Source: an uncultured Pelosinus sp. (GTDB lineage: Bacteria; Bacillota; Negativicutes; Sporomusales; Acetonemataceae). From it: 30,825 bases of DNA. Both the position numbers and the translations under genes were made by a program. The notes beneath the pieces were generated by a model. It saw nothing but the letters and a program-made list of their open reading frames with translations. It had not been told where the DNA came from and searched no databases. Below are positions 7,203 to 15,483 of this stretch, in pieces; position 1 is the stretch's first letter, and each line of letters begins with the position of its first letter. The DNA lies in assembly GCA_900542835.1 (NCBI GenBank), contig UQPB01000039.1, forward strand, positions 1 to 30,825. The letters are read 5' to 3'.

Positions 7203-8957
7203 TCAGCGGGCGTTGATCTGTCCTTGATACAGCAAGCCTCTGGCGGCATCGACAGTAACGACAATCCCGTCCGCCAGCGTGGAGGTAACGCCATCGACGC
7301 CGACAAGCACCGGCATGCCGTAGCTGATGCCAATAATCGCCGCATTGGAAGTCAGGCCGGCTTCCTCGGCTACGATCGCAGCGGCCTGTGAAGCATATTG
7401 AGCCGATTCCTCATCAACATTGGAAATAACTAAAATATCTCCGGGTTTGAATTTGGTTTTTAAATCCTCGGCCGACCGGACTACGCACACAGTACCGGTC
7501 ACGGCTTTTTTACCAATTCCCATGCCGTTCATCAGCACATTGCCGACAACATGCACACGGATCAAATTGGTTGTGCCGCTGGTACCAACCGGAAGCCCGG
7601 CGGTAATAACCACCAGGTCCCCCTCCTTCACCATTCCTGTCGACAAGGCACTGGCAATCGCATTGGCAAACAACTCGTCGGTATTGGCGAAGCCGGGACT
7701 CAGCGTCGGATAGACGCCCCACTGCAGACAGAGGCGGCGCACGGTTTTTTCTTTCGAGGTTACGGCGACTATGCCGGCCTGCGGACGATATTTTGACACC
7801 ATGCGGCCGGTATGGCCGGACTCTGTAGAAGTAATAATCGCGGCAGCGCCAAGATCATGCGCAATTTGTACCGTAGCATGGCTGATAGCATCGGTTGTTG
7901 TCCGCTCAATATAGCCAGCTTTGGCAATTAATATCTCGCGGTAATTGAGCGCCGATTCCGTCTTAACGGCAATACGGGCCATGGTTTTCACCGTCTCAAC
8001 CGGGTAGGCGCCGGAAGCGGTTTCCCCGCTTAACATGATCGCGTCAGAACCGTCAAGAATGGCATTGGCGACATCACTGGCTTCCGCCCGGGTAGGCCGT
8101 GGGTTGCTCATCATCGATTCCAGCATTTGTGTAGCCGTAATCACCGGCTTGCCGGCCTGATTGGCCTTTTTGATCAGAATCTTTTGGACTAAGGGCACTT
8201 CCTCAGTGGGAATCTCCACCCCTAAATCACCGCGGGCAACCATCAGGCCGTCGGCTACCGTCAGGATTTCTTCAATATTGTTAACGCCTTCCGCGTTCTC
8301 AATTTTAGCGATAATATCCATTTGCGCCTTTGCTTCCTCAAGGACGCGGCGGATGGCCAGAATATCCGAAGCCCGCTGGACAAACGAGGCAGCGATAAAG
8401 TCCATATCCTGCGACACGCCGAATAAGATATCGGCAACATCCTGTTCTGACAGCGGCGGCAGGTTGACACTGACGCCGGGGACAGCCACCCGCTTATAAT
8501 TACTGATAACGCCGCTATTTAAAACCGTAGTGATAATATCGTCTTTTTCGACCGCAGTCACTTTCAGTGAAACCAAGCCGTCCGACAGCAAGATAATATT
8601 GCCGGGAGCCACTTCCGCCGGCAGTCCTTTATGATTGATGCTGACAATTTCTTTTGTCCCCGGTAAATCCCGGGCTGTCAAAATAAAAGTTTCCCCCTGC
8701 AAAAGTTCCACTTTGCCATCGGCAAAATTGCCAATGCGCATCTCCGGCCCCTTAGTATCCAGCATTAACGCTACCGGCTTGCCCAGTTTAGCAGCGGCGG
8801 CGCGCACCAGCGAAATACGTTTGGCGTGGTCGGCATGGGTCCCGTGAGAAAAATTGAAGCGGGCGACATTCATTCCTGCCACCAGCATGTCATACAGCAC
8901 ATCCGGTTGATCAGTGCTCGGACCGACTGTACATACAATCTTGGTTTTTTTATCCAT
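7203..8957 (-). CDS. pyk: Pyruvate kinase with C-terminal swivel-domain extension
   Basis: Cytoplasmic glycolytic enzyme converting phosphoenolpyruvate and ADP to pyruvate and ATP. The 584 residues comprise the TIM barrel with inserted B domain (about 1-350; FNFSHG, catalytic K218 in IIAKIE, ARGDLGVE at 241-248), the alpha/beta C domain (about 355-475), and a PEP-utiliser swivel domain (about 485-584) as in Bacillus-type enzymes. In the swivel segment the usual GLTSHAA His is replaced by Asn (N538 in GLTSNAAI), so this domain cannot be a phosphohistidine carrier. The start at 8957 is chosen over the in-frame ATG at 8963 because GGGAG is nine bases before it but only three before the upstream one. 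The 65-residue gene precedes it and the 450-residue gene follows. Confidence 0.97.
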   Translation of the reverse strand: MDKKTKIVCTVGPSTDQPDVLYDMLVAGMNVARFNFSHGTHADHAKRISLVRAAAAKLGKPVALMLDTKGPEMRIGNFADGKVELLQGETFILTARDLPGTKEIVSINHKGLPAEVAPGNIILLSDGLVSLKVTAVEKDDIITTVLNSGVISNYKRVAVPGVSVNLPPLSEQDVADILFGVSQDMDFIAASFVQRASDILAIRRVLEEAKAQMDIIAKIENAEGVNNIEEILTVADGLMVARGDLGVEIPTEEVPLVQKILIKKANQAGKPVITATQMLESMMSNPRPTRAEASDVANAILDGSDAIMLSGETASGAYPVETVKTMARIAVKTESALNYREILIAKAGYIERTTTDAISHATVQIAHDLGAAAIITSTESGHTGRMVSKYRPQAGIVAVTSKEKTVRRLCLQWGVYPTLSPGFANTDELFANAIASALSTGMVKEGDLVVITAGLPVGTSGTTNLIRVHVVGNVLMNGMGIGKKAVTGTVCVVRSAEDLKTKFKPGDILVISNVDEESAQYASQAAAIVAEEAGLTSNAAIIGISYGMPVLVGVDGVTSTLADGIVVTVDAARGLLYQGQINAR

Positions 8958-9011
8958 ATGCATTCACTCCCAACAAAAATCCGGTTTTTACTGCAATGCT
9001 TATTGCTTAGT

Positions 9012-9084
9012 ATTGTACCAGCTCTGCAACCGACCGCGGCTGACGGCTAATTAGATTGGAACTGTGTTGCCGGCAGTCAGCCGC
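9012..9084 (-). promoter_or_regulatory. Putative pyk promoter with upstream inverted repeat
   Basis: On the minus strand TGGTACAAT (an extended -10; TACAAT at 9017-9012) lies about 55 bp before the pyk start. Directly upstream, a 9-bp perfect inverted repeat GCGGCTGAC/GTCAGCCGC (9036-9044 and 9076-9084, 31 bp apart) covers the -35 region and could be an operator or a weak hairpin at the end of the preceding gene. No U-tract follows it. Confidence 0.4.
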
Positions 9085-9160
9085 ACTCCGGCTCTATCAA
9101 CCACCGTCTTATCTGACAGGCAATCCTTCTTGCCATAAGCTGTCAATTCCAGGCCTGGCA

Positions 9161-9358
9161 CTAAGTGATCGCATTACGGCAAAGAATGACGTTCGCCTCT
9201 TCGGCCTCTGATTCCAGCACCAATATTTCAAATAAACCATCACCGGACAGCGACATGCCAACCGGCCGAATATCAGCTAATACGCCTCCCTCAAGCAAGG
9301 CCGCCCTGATTTTTTCCGCCGGGGCGCGTCCTGCGGCAATATAAATAACAGTCCACAT
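9161..9358 (-). CDS. Small conserved protein, DUF2007-like putative signalling protein
   Basis: A 65-residue soluble protein (MWTVIYIAAGRAPAEKIRA...). The alternation of an initial beta strand, an amphipathic helix (residues 13-25), a strand and FEILVLESEAEEA resembles the ferredoxin-like fold of DUF2007 'putative signal transducing' proteins, whose function is unknown. GGGAGG lies upstream of the ATG. It is encoded 18 bp after the sigma-54 activator on the same strand and about 200 bp before pyruvate kinase. From memory, similar short genes occur near pfkA/pyk in Sporomusaceae; I cannot check that here. Confidence 0.7.
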   Translation of the reverse strand: MWTVIYIAAGRAPAEKIRAALLEGGVLADIRPVGMSLSGDGLFEILVLESEAEEANVILCRNAIT

Positions 9359-9376
9359 ACCCTGCCTCCCGGAATA

Positions 9377-11479
9377 CTATTCTTTTGATCGGGGATCAAT
9401 ATGATACTTGCGCAATTTTTGATAAAAGCCGGAGCGATGGATTCCCAGCAGCTTTGCCGCCTGGCTTTTATTGCCACCCGCGGTCTCCATGGCTTTTATT
9501 ATTGCTTGTTTCTCCGCGTCAAAGCGTATTCCTGCCAGCCCCTTGGCCGAATTTGCCGATTCCTGACGCCGCAGCTGCTTTTTTATCGCCGGCGGCAGAT
9601 AGTCCGGCAGGATAAACTGTTCATCATCCATGAAGTTGACAGCCCGCTCCAATACATTCTCCAATTCGCGCACATTACCGGGCCAGTCGTAGGCGAGCAG
9701 GCATTCCATCGCCGCCGGCGAAATACCCTGAACAGTGTGGGCGGTGCGATTATGGATTTTCTGCAGCAGGCTGGCGCAAAGCCGGGGAACATCGTCGCGA
9801 CGTTCCCGCAGCGGCGGAATATGGAGTGAAATAATGTTCAGCCGGTAATATAGATCCTGCCGGAATGTCCCCTGTTCAATCATTTGCTCCAGATCACGAT
9901 TGGTCGCCGCAATTACCCGGACATCCAGTTTTAGCGTTTTAGTCGAGCCGACTCGTTCTATTTCCCGCTCTTGCAGCACCCGCAGCAGCTTGGCCTGCAT
10001 GTACAGGCTCATGTCGCCAATTTCATCTAAAAAAATCGTGCCGCCGTGCGCCAGCTCGAACTTGCCCGGCTTGCCGCCTTTACGGGCGCCGGTAAAAGCA
10101 CCGTCATCATAACCGAACAACTCAGACTCCAATAAATTTTCCGGAATAGCAGCGCAGTTGACTTTAATAAACGCTTCGTTGCGCCGCGGACTGTTCATGT
10201 GAATGGCATGGGCGAACAATTCCTTGCCTGTCCCGCTCTCGCCCAGAATCAGCATCGTCGAGCTGCTTTTGGCCGCTTTGCTGCCAATCGCCTTCAGCCA
10301 GGCCATTTTCTCACTTTCGCCCACAATGCTCTCAAACGTATATTGGCCTCCCTGCGCCTTGCGCAGTTCCTCCTTATAGTATTCCAATTCGGATTGAAGA
10401 TTGTTGAACTTCCGGACAAGCGTTTTCAGATCTTTTACATCGCGAAACAGCACTTTGCCAACAGCTCCGACAATTTCGCCGTCTTCAACGATCGGCATAC
10501 GGGTGACAACCACGTTATTATCGCCAATGCGCTGCATCGCGGCAATCTCCGCCTTACCGCTTTGTGCCACAATATGCATACGGGTATTCTCAATCACATC
10601 GGCCACATGTTTACCGATCACTTGTTTGGGATCTACGCCAAGAAAGTCACAGTAAGCCTGATTCAGCATCGTAATGTGTCCTTGCGTATCGACAATAACG
10701 ACACACTCAAAGCCGCTCTCCAGAATAGATTCAAGCGTACTCTTTAATTTTTTGACCGTCTCCAGTTCATTGGCCACAGTCTGAAATTCGGTAATGTCCT
10801 GGAAAATAGCCACAGCGCCCAGCATCTGATTATTCTTAATAATCGGCGAGCGGTTAGTTAAGATGCGGCTGTTGCGCAGCGTCTGCTTTTGATTAATTTC
10901 CGTTACGCCGGTTTCCAGCACACGGCAAAGCCCTGTATTGGGAATTACCTGATCAACAGGCTGCCCCACAACCTTATCGGCGGTCAGGCCTGTAATCAGC
11001 TCGGCAGCGGGATTGAACAAAGTAATAATGCCTGCAGCGTTAACAACCATGACGCCATTATAGACGGAGTTCAGTACAGCCTTTAATTCCTCGGCCAGAT
11101 ACACCGAGTGTTCCGACAAATACCGTACTAATTCCGTACGCGTCAAATAACCGACCGGACGATTATCGCTGCTGACGACAGGAAATAACCCGAAGCGAAA
11201 AATATTGGCGTTTTGCTGCAACCGGCCGATCGTTTCTGTTTCCGCCAGTGTAAAAACTTGCGTTGTCATAATATCGCCAATTTTTCGTTCCGGATCAGGA
11301 TGATTCGCCATCTCACGCACAAAATGCGTCTTTGTGACAATGCCGCACAAGCGCCCTTCATTATCGACAACGGCAGCGCCGTCCAAATCACCCTGCCGCA
11401 ATACATCGGCCGCTTCGGCCAGAGTCATTGCCGGCCGCAAAGTAATTACCTGAGGACTCATAACATCGCGTACCAGCAT
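9377..11479 (-). CDS. Sigma-54-dependent activator with CBS pair, two PAS domains, AAA+ and Fis HTH
   Basis: A 700-residue enhancer-binding protein that opens sigma-54 promoters by ATP hydrolysis. Order of domains: paired CBS (about 1-125; MLVRDVMSPQVITL and GDIMTTQVFTL), PAS 1 (about 130-240), PAS 2 (about 245-350), a coiled linker (352-378), AAA+ (about 382-610; Walker A GESGTGKE 413-420, sigma-54 contact loop GAFTGA 460-465, Walker B TIFLDEIGD 481-489, R-finger region RLRER-like PPLRERRDD) and a Fis-type HTH (655-692; NKSQAAKLLGIHRSGFY). The start at 11479 has GGAGGG seven bases upstream; the longer open frame upstream lacks support. There is no receiver domain, so the signal is likely a ligand of the CBS or PAS domains (adenylate, acyl-CoA or similar; inference). 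It flanks a cluster carrying two sigma-54 promoters and is their likely activator. Confidence 0.95.
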   Translation of the reverse strand: MLVRDVMSPQVITLRPAMTLAEAADVLRQGDLDGAAVVDNEGRLCGIVTKTHFVREMANHPDPERKIGDIMTTQVFTLAETETIGRLQQNANIFRFGLFPVVSSDNRPVGYLTRTELVRYLSEHSVYLAEELKAVLNSVYNGVMVVNAAGIITLFNPAAELITGLTADKVVGQPVDQVIPNTGLCRVLETGVTEINQKQTLRNSRILTNRSPIIKNNQMLGAVAIFQDITEFQTVANELETVKKLKSTLESILESGFECVVIVDTQGHITMLNQAYCDFLGVDPKQVIGKHVADVIENTRMHIVAQSGKAEIAAMQRIGDNNVVVTRMPIVEDGEIVGAVGKVLFRDVKDLKTLVRKFNNLQSELEYYKEELRKAQGGQYTFESIVGESEKMAWLKAIGSKAAKSSSTMLILGESGTGKELFAHAIHMNSPRRNEAFIKVNCAAIPENLLESELFGYDDGAFTGARKGGKPGKFELAHGGTIFLDEIGDMSLYMQAKLLRVLQEREIERVGSTKTLKLDVRVIAATNRDLEQMIEQGTFRQDLYYRLNIISLHIPPLRERRDDVPRLCASLLQKIHNRTAHTVQGISPAAMECLLAYDWPGNVRELENVLERAVNFMDDEQFILPDYLPPAIKKQLRRQESANSAKGLAGIRFDAEKQAIIKAMETAGGNKSQAAKLLGIHRSGFYQKLRKYHIDPRSKE

Positions 11480-11702
11480 TTTGCGTCCCTCCGTTCGCTG
11501 ATAGTGACCTATATTAGACAGACCGGCCGCCAATCCCTGCCTGTCGAAAAAAAAGACACCCCGGCAGAATGGCATCTGCAGGCTCAAGCAATATCCGCTG
11601 CGGCGCTGGTTCGATAGGTTACGCCAACGGCTCCACCGTTATTGTTTCCCGGCCGGTTCAGGTATAACCGCCTGCTGCGGCAGCTGCAGCCGCCACAAAT
11701 AC

Positions 11703-11746
11703 AAAAGCAGGCCGTGGCATCTTTCCCTTGCCGCCCGGCCTGCTTT
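11703..11746 (-). terminator. Terminator of the C4-acyl-CoA operon
   Basis: AAAGCAGGCCG pairs with CGGCCTGCTTT around a 21-base interval. On the minus strand the hairpin is followed by TTTTGTATTTG. It lies about 15 bp after the crotonase stop and separates the operon from the sigma-54 activator gene. Confidence 0.8.
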
Positions 11747-11759
11747 ACAGCTTACACAG

Positions 11760-12542
11760 TTACTTCCCGGTAAATTTGGCCTGGCGCTTTTCTACAAATG
11801 CGCTCATGCCTTCTGTCTGATCATCAGTGGCGAAACAAAGACCGAATACTTCCGCTTCATAAGCGACACCGGAATCCTGATCCATGTCAAGGCCTTCGTT
11901 CACCGCGGCTTTGCACATTCTGACCGCCACCGGTGCCTTCGACATAATCTTCTGCGCCAGTTCCTTGGCTTTAGCCAGCAGCTGCTCCGCCGGTACAACT
12001 TTATTTACCAGTCCGATGCGGTAGGCTTCCGCCGCGTCAATCATGTCGCCGGTGAACAGCAATTCCTTGGCAATGCCGCGGCCGACCAGCCGGGCCAGCC
12101 GTTGCGTGCCGGCAAAACCGGGAGTAATGCCAAGCGTGACCTCCGGCTGCCCGAACTTGGCCTTCTCGGAGGCGATGCGAATGTCGCAGGCCATCGCCAA
12201 TTCGCAGCCGCCGCCCAAGGCAAAGCCGTTGACTGCCGCGATAACCGGCTGCGGTAAATTCTCCACTTTAGCAAAGGTAGCCTGCCCCAGCTTGCCCCAA
12301 TTCCGGCCTTCGACAGCCGTCATCGGCTGCATTTCTGTAATGTCCGCCCCCGCCACAAAAGCCTTTTCGCCGCCGCCGGTGATAATAACAACCTGCACCG
12401 CCGCATCCTTTGCAAGCTCATCCATCAGACGGCTAAGCTCCAGCATAGTCTGTCCGTTCAGGGCATTCAGCGCCTTCGGCCGGTTCAAGGTAACAATGCC
12501 AATACCATCTTCATTTGTAAACAATAAATTTTGATAATCCAA
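11760..12542 (-). CDS. Enoyl-CoA hydratase (crotonase), short-chain, (S)-specific type
   Basis: A 260-residue crotonase-fold enzyme that hydrates crotonyl-CoA to (S)-3-hydroxybutyryl-CoA. The oxyanion-hole and catalytic segments are intact: AFVAGADITEM (61-71) and FALGGGCELAMACD with catalytic E114, and GQPEVTLGITPGFAGTQRL with E134. Both glutamates are those of true hydratases. The start codon is TTG, with GGGGGAAG seven bases upstream; no ATG lies in the first 30 codons. It is the last gene of the minus-strand operon, with a terminator directly downstream. The context (Hbd, Bcd, Etf, thiolase) supports a role in C4 metabolism. Confidence 0.93.
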   Translation of the reverse strand: MDYQNLLFTNEDGIGIVTLNRPKALNALNGQTMLELSRLMDELAKDAAVQVVIITGGGEKAFVAGADITEMQPMTAVEGRNWGKLGQATFAKVENLPQPVIAAVNGFALGGGCELAMACDIRIASEKAKFGQPEVTLGITPGFAGTQRLARLVGRGIAKELLFTGDMIDAAEAYRIGLVNKVVPAEQLLAKAKELAQKIMSKAPVAVRMCKAAVNEGLDMDQDSGVAYEAEVFGLCFATDDQTEGMSAFVEKRQAKFTGK

Positions 12543-12584
12543 TGTTCTTCCCCCTCTTATTACTAAAATAAGCTGATCCGTGGT

Positions 12585-14060
12585 CTATTCCATGAAGAAC
12601 AGTAACGTATCCAGTATGAACAAAGGAATCAGGATGCAGCCAGACCAAGCCATATAGCCAAAAAAGCTTGGCATTTTAATTGCGTTTTCCTCAGCTATGG
12701 AGCGGACCATAAAATTAGGGGCATTGCCAATATAGGTATTGGCACCCATAAATACCGAACCGGCGGAAATAGCCATCAGCACCGAGGGCTTCACAACCCC
12801 TAAGTCGGTCCAGATGCCCTCGTTCAGACCCAAGCCGCCTGCCAGCGATAAAAACGTCAGATAGGTCGGGGCATTGTCGAGGAAACTGGACAATGCCCCG
12901 GCTGCCCAAAAGAACTGCGCCGGACTGGCAACCCCCAGTTCACTGCCACGGGCCTGTAAGATGGCGATTGCCGGAATAATGGTGGCAAAAATGCCGGCGA
13001 ATAATACGGCCACCTCTCTAATCGGATGCCAGGTAAAATTATTTTCCCGGCGGTAAGCCGCTGGCGTCAGCCGGATTGATAAGCCGGCCAAAAGCAGAAT
13101 AAAGCCGTCACGGCACAAATTAAGCAACGGCAGCACCAGCGTATGGCCGTTAAAGCTAAGCAGGGAAATACCGCGCTCCTGTCCGGCAGCGGCATCAAAA
13201 AACCAGGGATGTTTCGCCAAAGCACCGCTAAGGACGATGGCGCTGATCACACCGGCCAGCCAGACAAAATTGCTCATACCGGCAAGAGAAAGCCTTTGCC
13301 GGCCAGTCTCGGCCGCTGGCTGGCTGCCGGCAGTCATTCCCTCCCGGCGGAAGAAATAGCTGTCCAGCAAATAATACAAGGCCAGCAGCACAATCACATT
13401 AAACAAAAACAGCGGCAGCAGTTCCAGCGTCCAAAAGAAGGGTACTCCATGCAAGAAGCCGAGGAACAAAGGCGGATCACCGATCGGAGTCAGGGAGCCG
13501 CCTATATTGCTGACTAAAAAGATAAAAAAGATGATGGTGTGCACCTTATGGCTGCGACAGGCTAATGCCCGGATCAGCGGCCGCAGCAACAGCATCGATG
13601 CCCCTGTTGTGCCGATGACGCTGGCCAATACAGAACCGCTGGCTAAAATGGCGGTGTTCAGCAGCGGCGATCCCTGCAGTGAACCGCGGACGCATATGCC
13701 GCCGGCAATGGCAAACAAGCCGGTCAGCAGAATAATGAACGGAATATAGTCGATAACATAAATGTGCAGCAACTGATAGACCGCCTGATCAAAACCGTAC
13801 CCCAGCCAAAATGGCAGGAAAAATCCTATTCCCCAGAAGAAACTGATCTTCCCCATGTGCCGCTCCCAAACATGCGGCGCCAGCAATGGCAACAGGGCAA
13901 TGGATAATAAAATGCCGATAAAAGGAATAACACTCCACATCGGCAACTGTCTCCCCAACGCTTCACCTGCCGCAGCCCAAGCTACGGCAGGTGAACCTAA
14001 CAGCCCTAGCAGAAGCAGCAGCAGGGGAAAAAGCAATGAACGCTGCTCCGTTTTAGCCAT
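12585..14060 (-). CDS. NhaD/ArsB-superfamily Na+/H+ antiporter-like membrane protein
   Basis: A 491-residue integral membrane protein with an initial hydrophobic segment and about 11-12 helices. The signatures GTTGASMLLLRPLI, SNIGGSLTPIGDPPLFLG and SSFLDNAPTYLTF are those of the ion-transporter superfamily that includes NhaD sodium/proton antiporters, ArsB and CitM. NhaD-type sodium/proton exchange is the best match; citrate or another carboxylate cannot be excluded. ATG 14060 has AAAGGAG six bases upstream; the frame opens earlier at a TTG without a ribosome binding site. It lies inside the operon between the (S)-3-hydroxybutyryl-CoA dehydrogenase and crotonase genes, with gaps of about 42 bp each side, suggesting ion or acid homeostasis tied to C4-acid metabolism. 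Confidence 0.85.
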   Translation of the reverse strand: MAKTEQRSLLFPLLLLLLGLLGSPAVAWAAAGEALGRQLPMWSVIPFIGILLSIALLPLLAPHVWERHMGKISFFWGIGFFLPFWLGYGFDQAVYQLLHIYVIDYIPFIILLTGLFAIAGGICVRGSLQGSPLLNTAILASGSVLASVIGTTGASMLLLRPLIRALACRSHKVHTIIFFIFLVSNIGGSLTPIGDPPLFLGFLHGVPFFWTLELLPLFLFNVIVLLALYYLLDSYFFRREGMTAGSQPAAETGRQRLSLAGMSNFVWLAGVISAIVLSGALAKHPWFFDAAAGQERGISLLSFNGHTLVLPLLNLCRDGFILLLAGLSIRLTPAAYRRENNFTWHPIREVAVLFAGIFATIIPAIAILQARGSELGVASPAQFFWAAGALSSFLDNAPTYLTFLSLAGGLGLNEGIWTDLGVVKPSVLMAISAGSVFMGANTYIGNAPNFMVRSIAEENAIKMPSFFGYMAWSGCILIPLFILDTLLFFME

Positions 14061-14102
14061 GACTACTCCTTTCAATATCAACTGCTGCTCAAACAGACAG
14101 CC

Positions 14103-14957
14103 TCACTTGTAGTCGTAAAAGCCCTTGCCGCTCTTACGGCCCAAATAGCCGGCGTTGACCATCTTCTTCAGCAACGGGCAGGGGCGATACTTCGGATCGC
14201 CGTAGCCCTGATATAAGACTTCCATAATATACAAAACCGTATCATTGCCAATCAAATCCGACAGCGCAAGCGGCCCCATCGGATGATTAAAACCAAGCTT
14301 AGCCACCGCGTCAATGTCTTCGGCGCTGGCTACGCCTTCCATCAGCGTATACACCGCCTCATTGATCATCGGAATCATAATCCGGTTGCCGACAAAGCCG
14401 GGAAAATCCGCTACCTTAACCGGCGATTTGCCCAGTTGCTCCGCCAGTGCGCGGACAGTCTCATACGTTTCCGGCGCTGTAGCCAGGCCGTTGATAATCT
14501 CGACCAGCTTCATCACTGGCGCCGGATTAAAGAAATGCATGCCAACCACTTTTTCCGGCCGTTTCGTCATCGCGCCAATCGCCGTTACCGGCAGAGAAGA
14601 GGTATTGGTAGCCAGAATGGTATGAGCCGGGCAAAGTCCATCCAGTATCGAAAAGATCTCACGCTTAATCTCAATGTTTTCAACCGCGGCTTCAATCACC
14701 AGGTCGACATTCGCCGCTTCCGGTGTAAACTCGACAATACCGCAGATCCGCTTCAATATCGCAGCTTTTTCATCCGCAGCAAGCTTGCCCTTTTCAACCG
14801 CCTTGGCTAGATTTTTGTCAATACCGGCAATGCCCTTCTGCACGAATTCTTCCCTGACATCCCGCAATACGACTTCGATTCCCCCCTGGGCCATAACCTG
14901 GGCAATGCCGCTGCCCATCTGCCCGGCTCCGACAACCAATACCCGCTTGATACTCAT
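14103..14957 (-). CDS. hbd: (S)-3-hydroxybutyryl-CoA dehydrogenase
   Basis: A 284-residue cytoplasmic dehydrogenase that interconverts acetoacetyl-CoA and (S)-3-hydroxybutyryl-CoA with NAD(H). The Rossmann motif VVGAGQMGSGIA (9-19) ends at D33 of LRDV, typical of NAD preference. S120 and catalytic H141 in MHFFNPAPVMKLVE, with the paired glutamate of the family, are present; the C-terminal all-helical domain ends with GRKSGKGFYDYK. Length matches clostridial Hbd (about 282). The start is fixed by AGGAGG before ATG 14957; an upstream extension has none. It follows the MaoC-type hydratase gene in the operon. Confidence 0.95.
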   Translation of the reverse strand: MSIKRVLVVGAGQMGSGIAQVMAQGGIEVVLRDVREEFVQKGIAGIDKNLAKAVEKGKLAADEKAAILKRICGIVEFTPEAANVDLVIEAAVENIEIKREIFSILDGLCPAHTILATNTSSLPVTAIGAMTKRPEKVVGMHFFNPAPVMKLVEIINGLATAPETYETVRALAEQLGKSPVKVADFPGFVGNRIMIPMINEAVYTLMEGVASAEDIDAVAKLGFNHPMGPLALSDLIGNDTVLYIMEVLYQGYGDPKYRPCPLLKKMVNAGYLGRKSGKGFYDYK

Positions 14958-15025
14958 ACCAAATCCTCCTTTTTCTCTCTCTTTTAAACAGGAGAAAGGC
15001 CCCATCCGCATAGATGGGGACTCCT

Positions 15026-15442
15026 TCACTTTTTCATTACGGTGGCCTTGCCGTCAATCAGCAAAACCCCGTCCTGATTTACAACCGTCGTCCGCAAAAT
15101 CAGACGGTTTTTTGCCTCAATTTTTTCAATCACTTCCACTGTGGCCGTCACGGTATCGCCAATACGGACAGGCGCCTTAAAAGAAAGCTCCTGCCCCAGG
15201 TATACGGTGTTGGCACCGGGCAAAGCAGTTCCCAGCACCGCGGAAATGAATCCGGCCGACAGCATGCCGTGGGCAATTCGTTCTTTGAATAAAGTCGTCT
15301 TGGCAAATTCCGCATTTACATGCACCGGATTAAAATCACCGGTCAAACCTGCGAAGGTATAAACATCGTATTCGGTGACAGTTTTCGCCATACTGGCTTT
15401 ATCTCCAATTTGAATCGCTGCGAACCGAATATCCTGAATCAT
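15026..15442 (-). CDS. MaoC-like (R)-specific enoyl-CoA hydratase, PhaJ type
   Basis: A 138-residue hot-dog fold hydratase, expected to interconvert crotonyl-CoA and (R)-3-hydroxybutyryl-CoA. The motif AGLTGDFNPVHVN carries the catalytic dyad D36 and H41, with N38, matching the SGDxNPxH motif of PhaJ. Single-domain length (about 135) agrees with PhaJ rather than two-domain eukaryotic type 2 hydratases. AGGAGG lies upstream of the ATG. It sits in the operon between etfA and the (S)-specific dehydrogenase gene, so the operon holds both stereochemical forms of the hydratase. Confidence 0.9.
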   Translation of the reverse strand: MIQDIRFAAIQIGDKASMAKTVTEYDVYTFAGLTGDFNPVHVNAEFAKTTLFKERIAHGMLSAGFISAVLGTALPGANTVYLGQELSFKAPVRIGDTVTATVEVIEKIEAKNRLILRTTVVNQDGVLLIDGKATVMKK

Positions 15443-15483
15443 ATAAACCTCCTTATGTCAAGCCGCCTGTTTATGCGGGACAT

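Noticed and set aside
11480..11587. 36-codon N-terminal extension of the sigma-54 activator
   Set aside because: No ribosome binding site at the upstream start, and the extension does not belong to the CBS domain; GGAGGG supports 11479.
11715..11731. TGGCATCTTTCCCTTGC resembling a sigma-54 promoter
   Set aside because: GG to GC spacing is 12 bp and it lies inside the loop of the operon terminator.
15000..15019. CCCCATC/GATGGGG hairpin between the MaoC and hbd genes
   Set aside because: As a terminator it lacks a U-tract and lies within a tightly spaced operon; at most an intra-operon stem.
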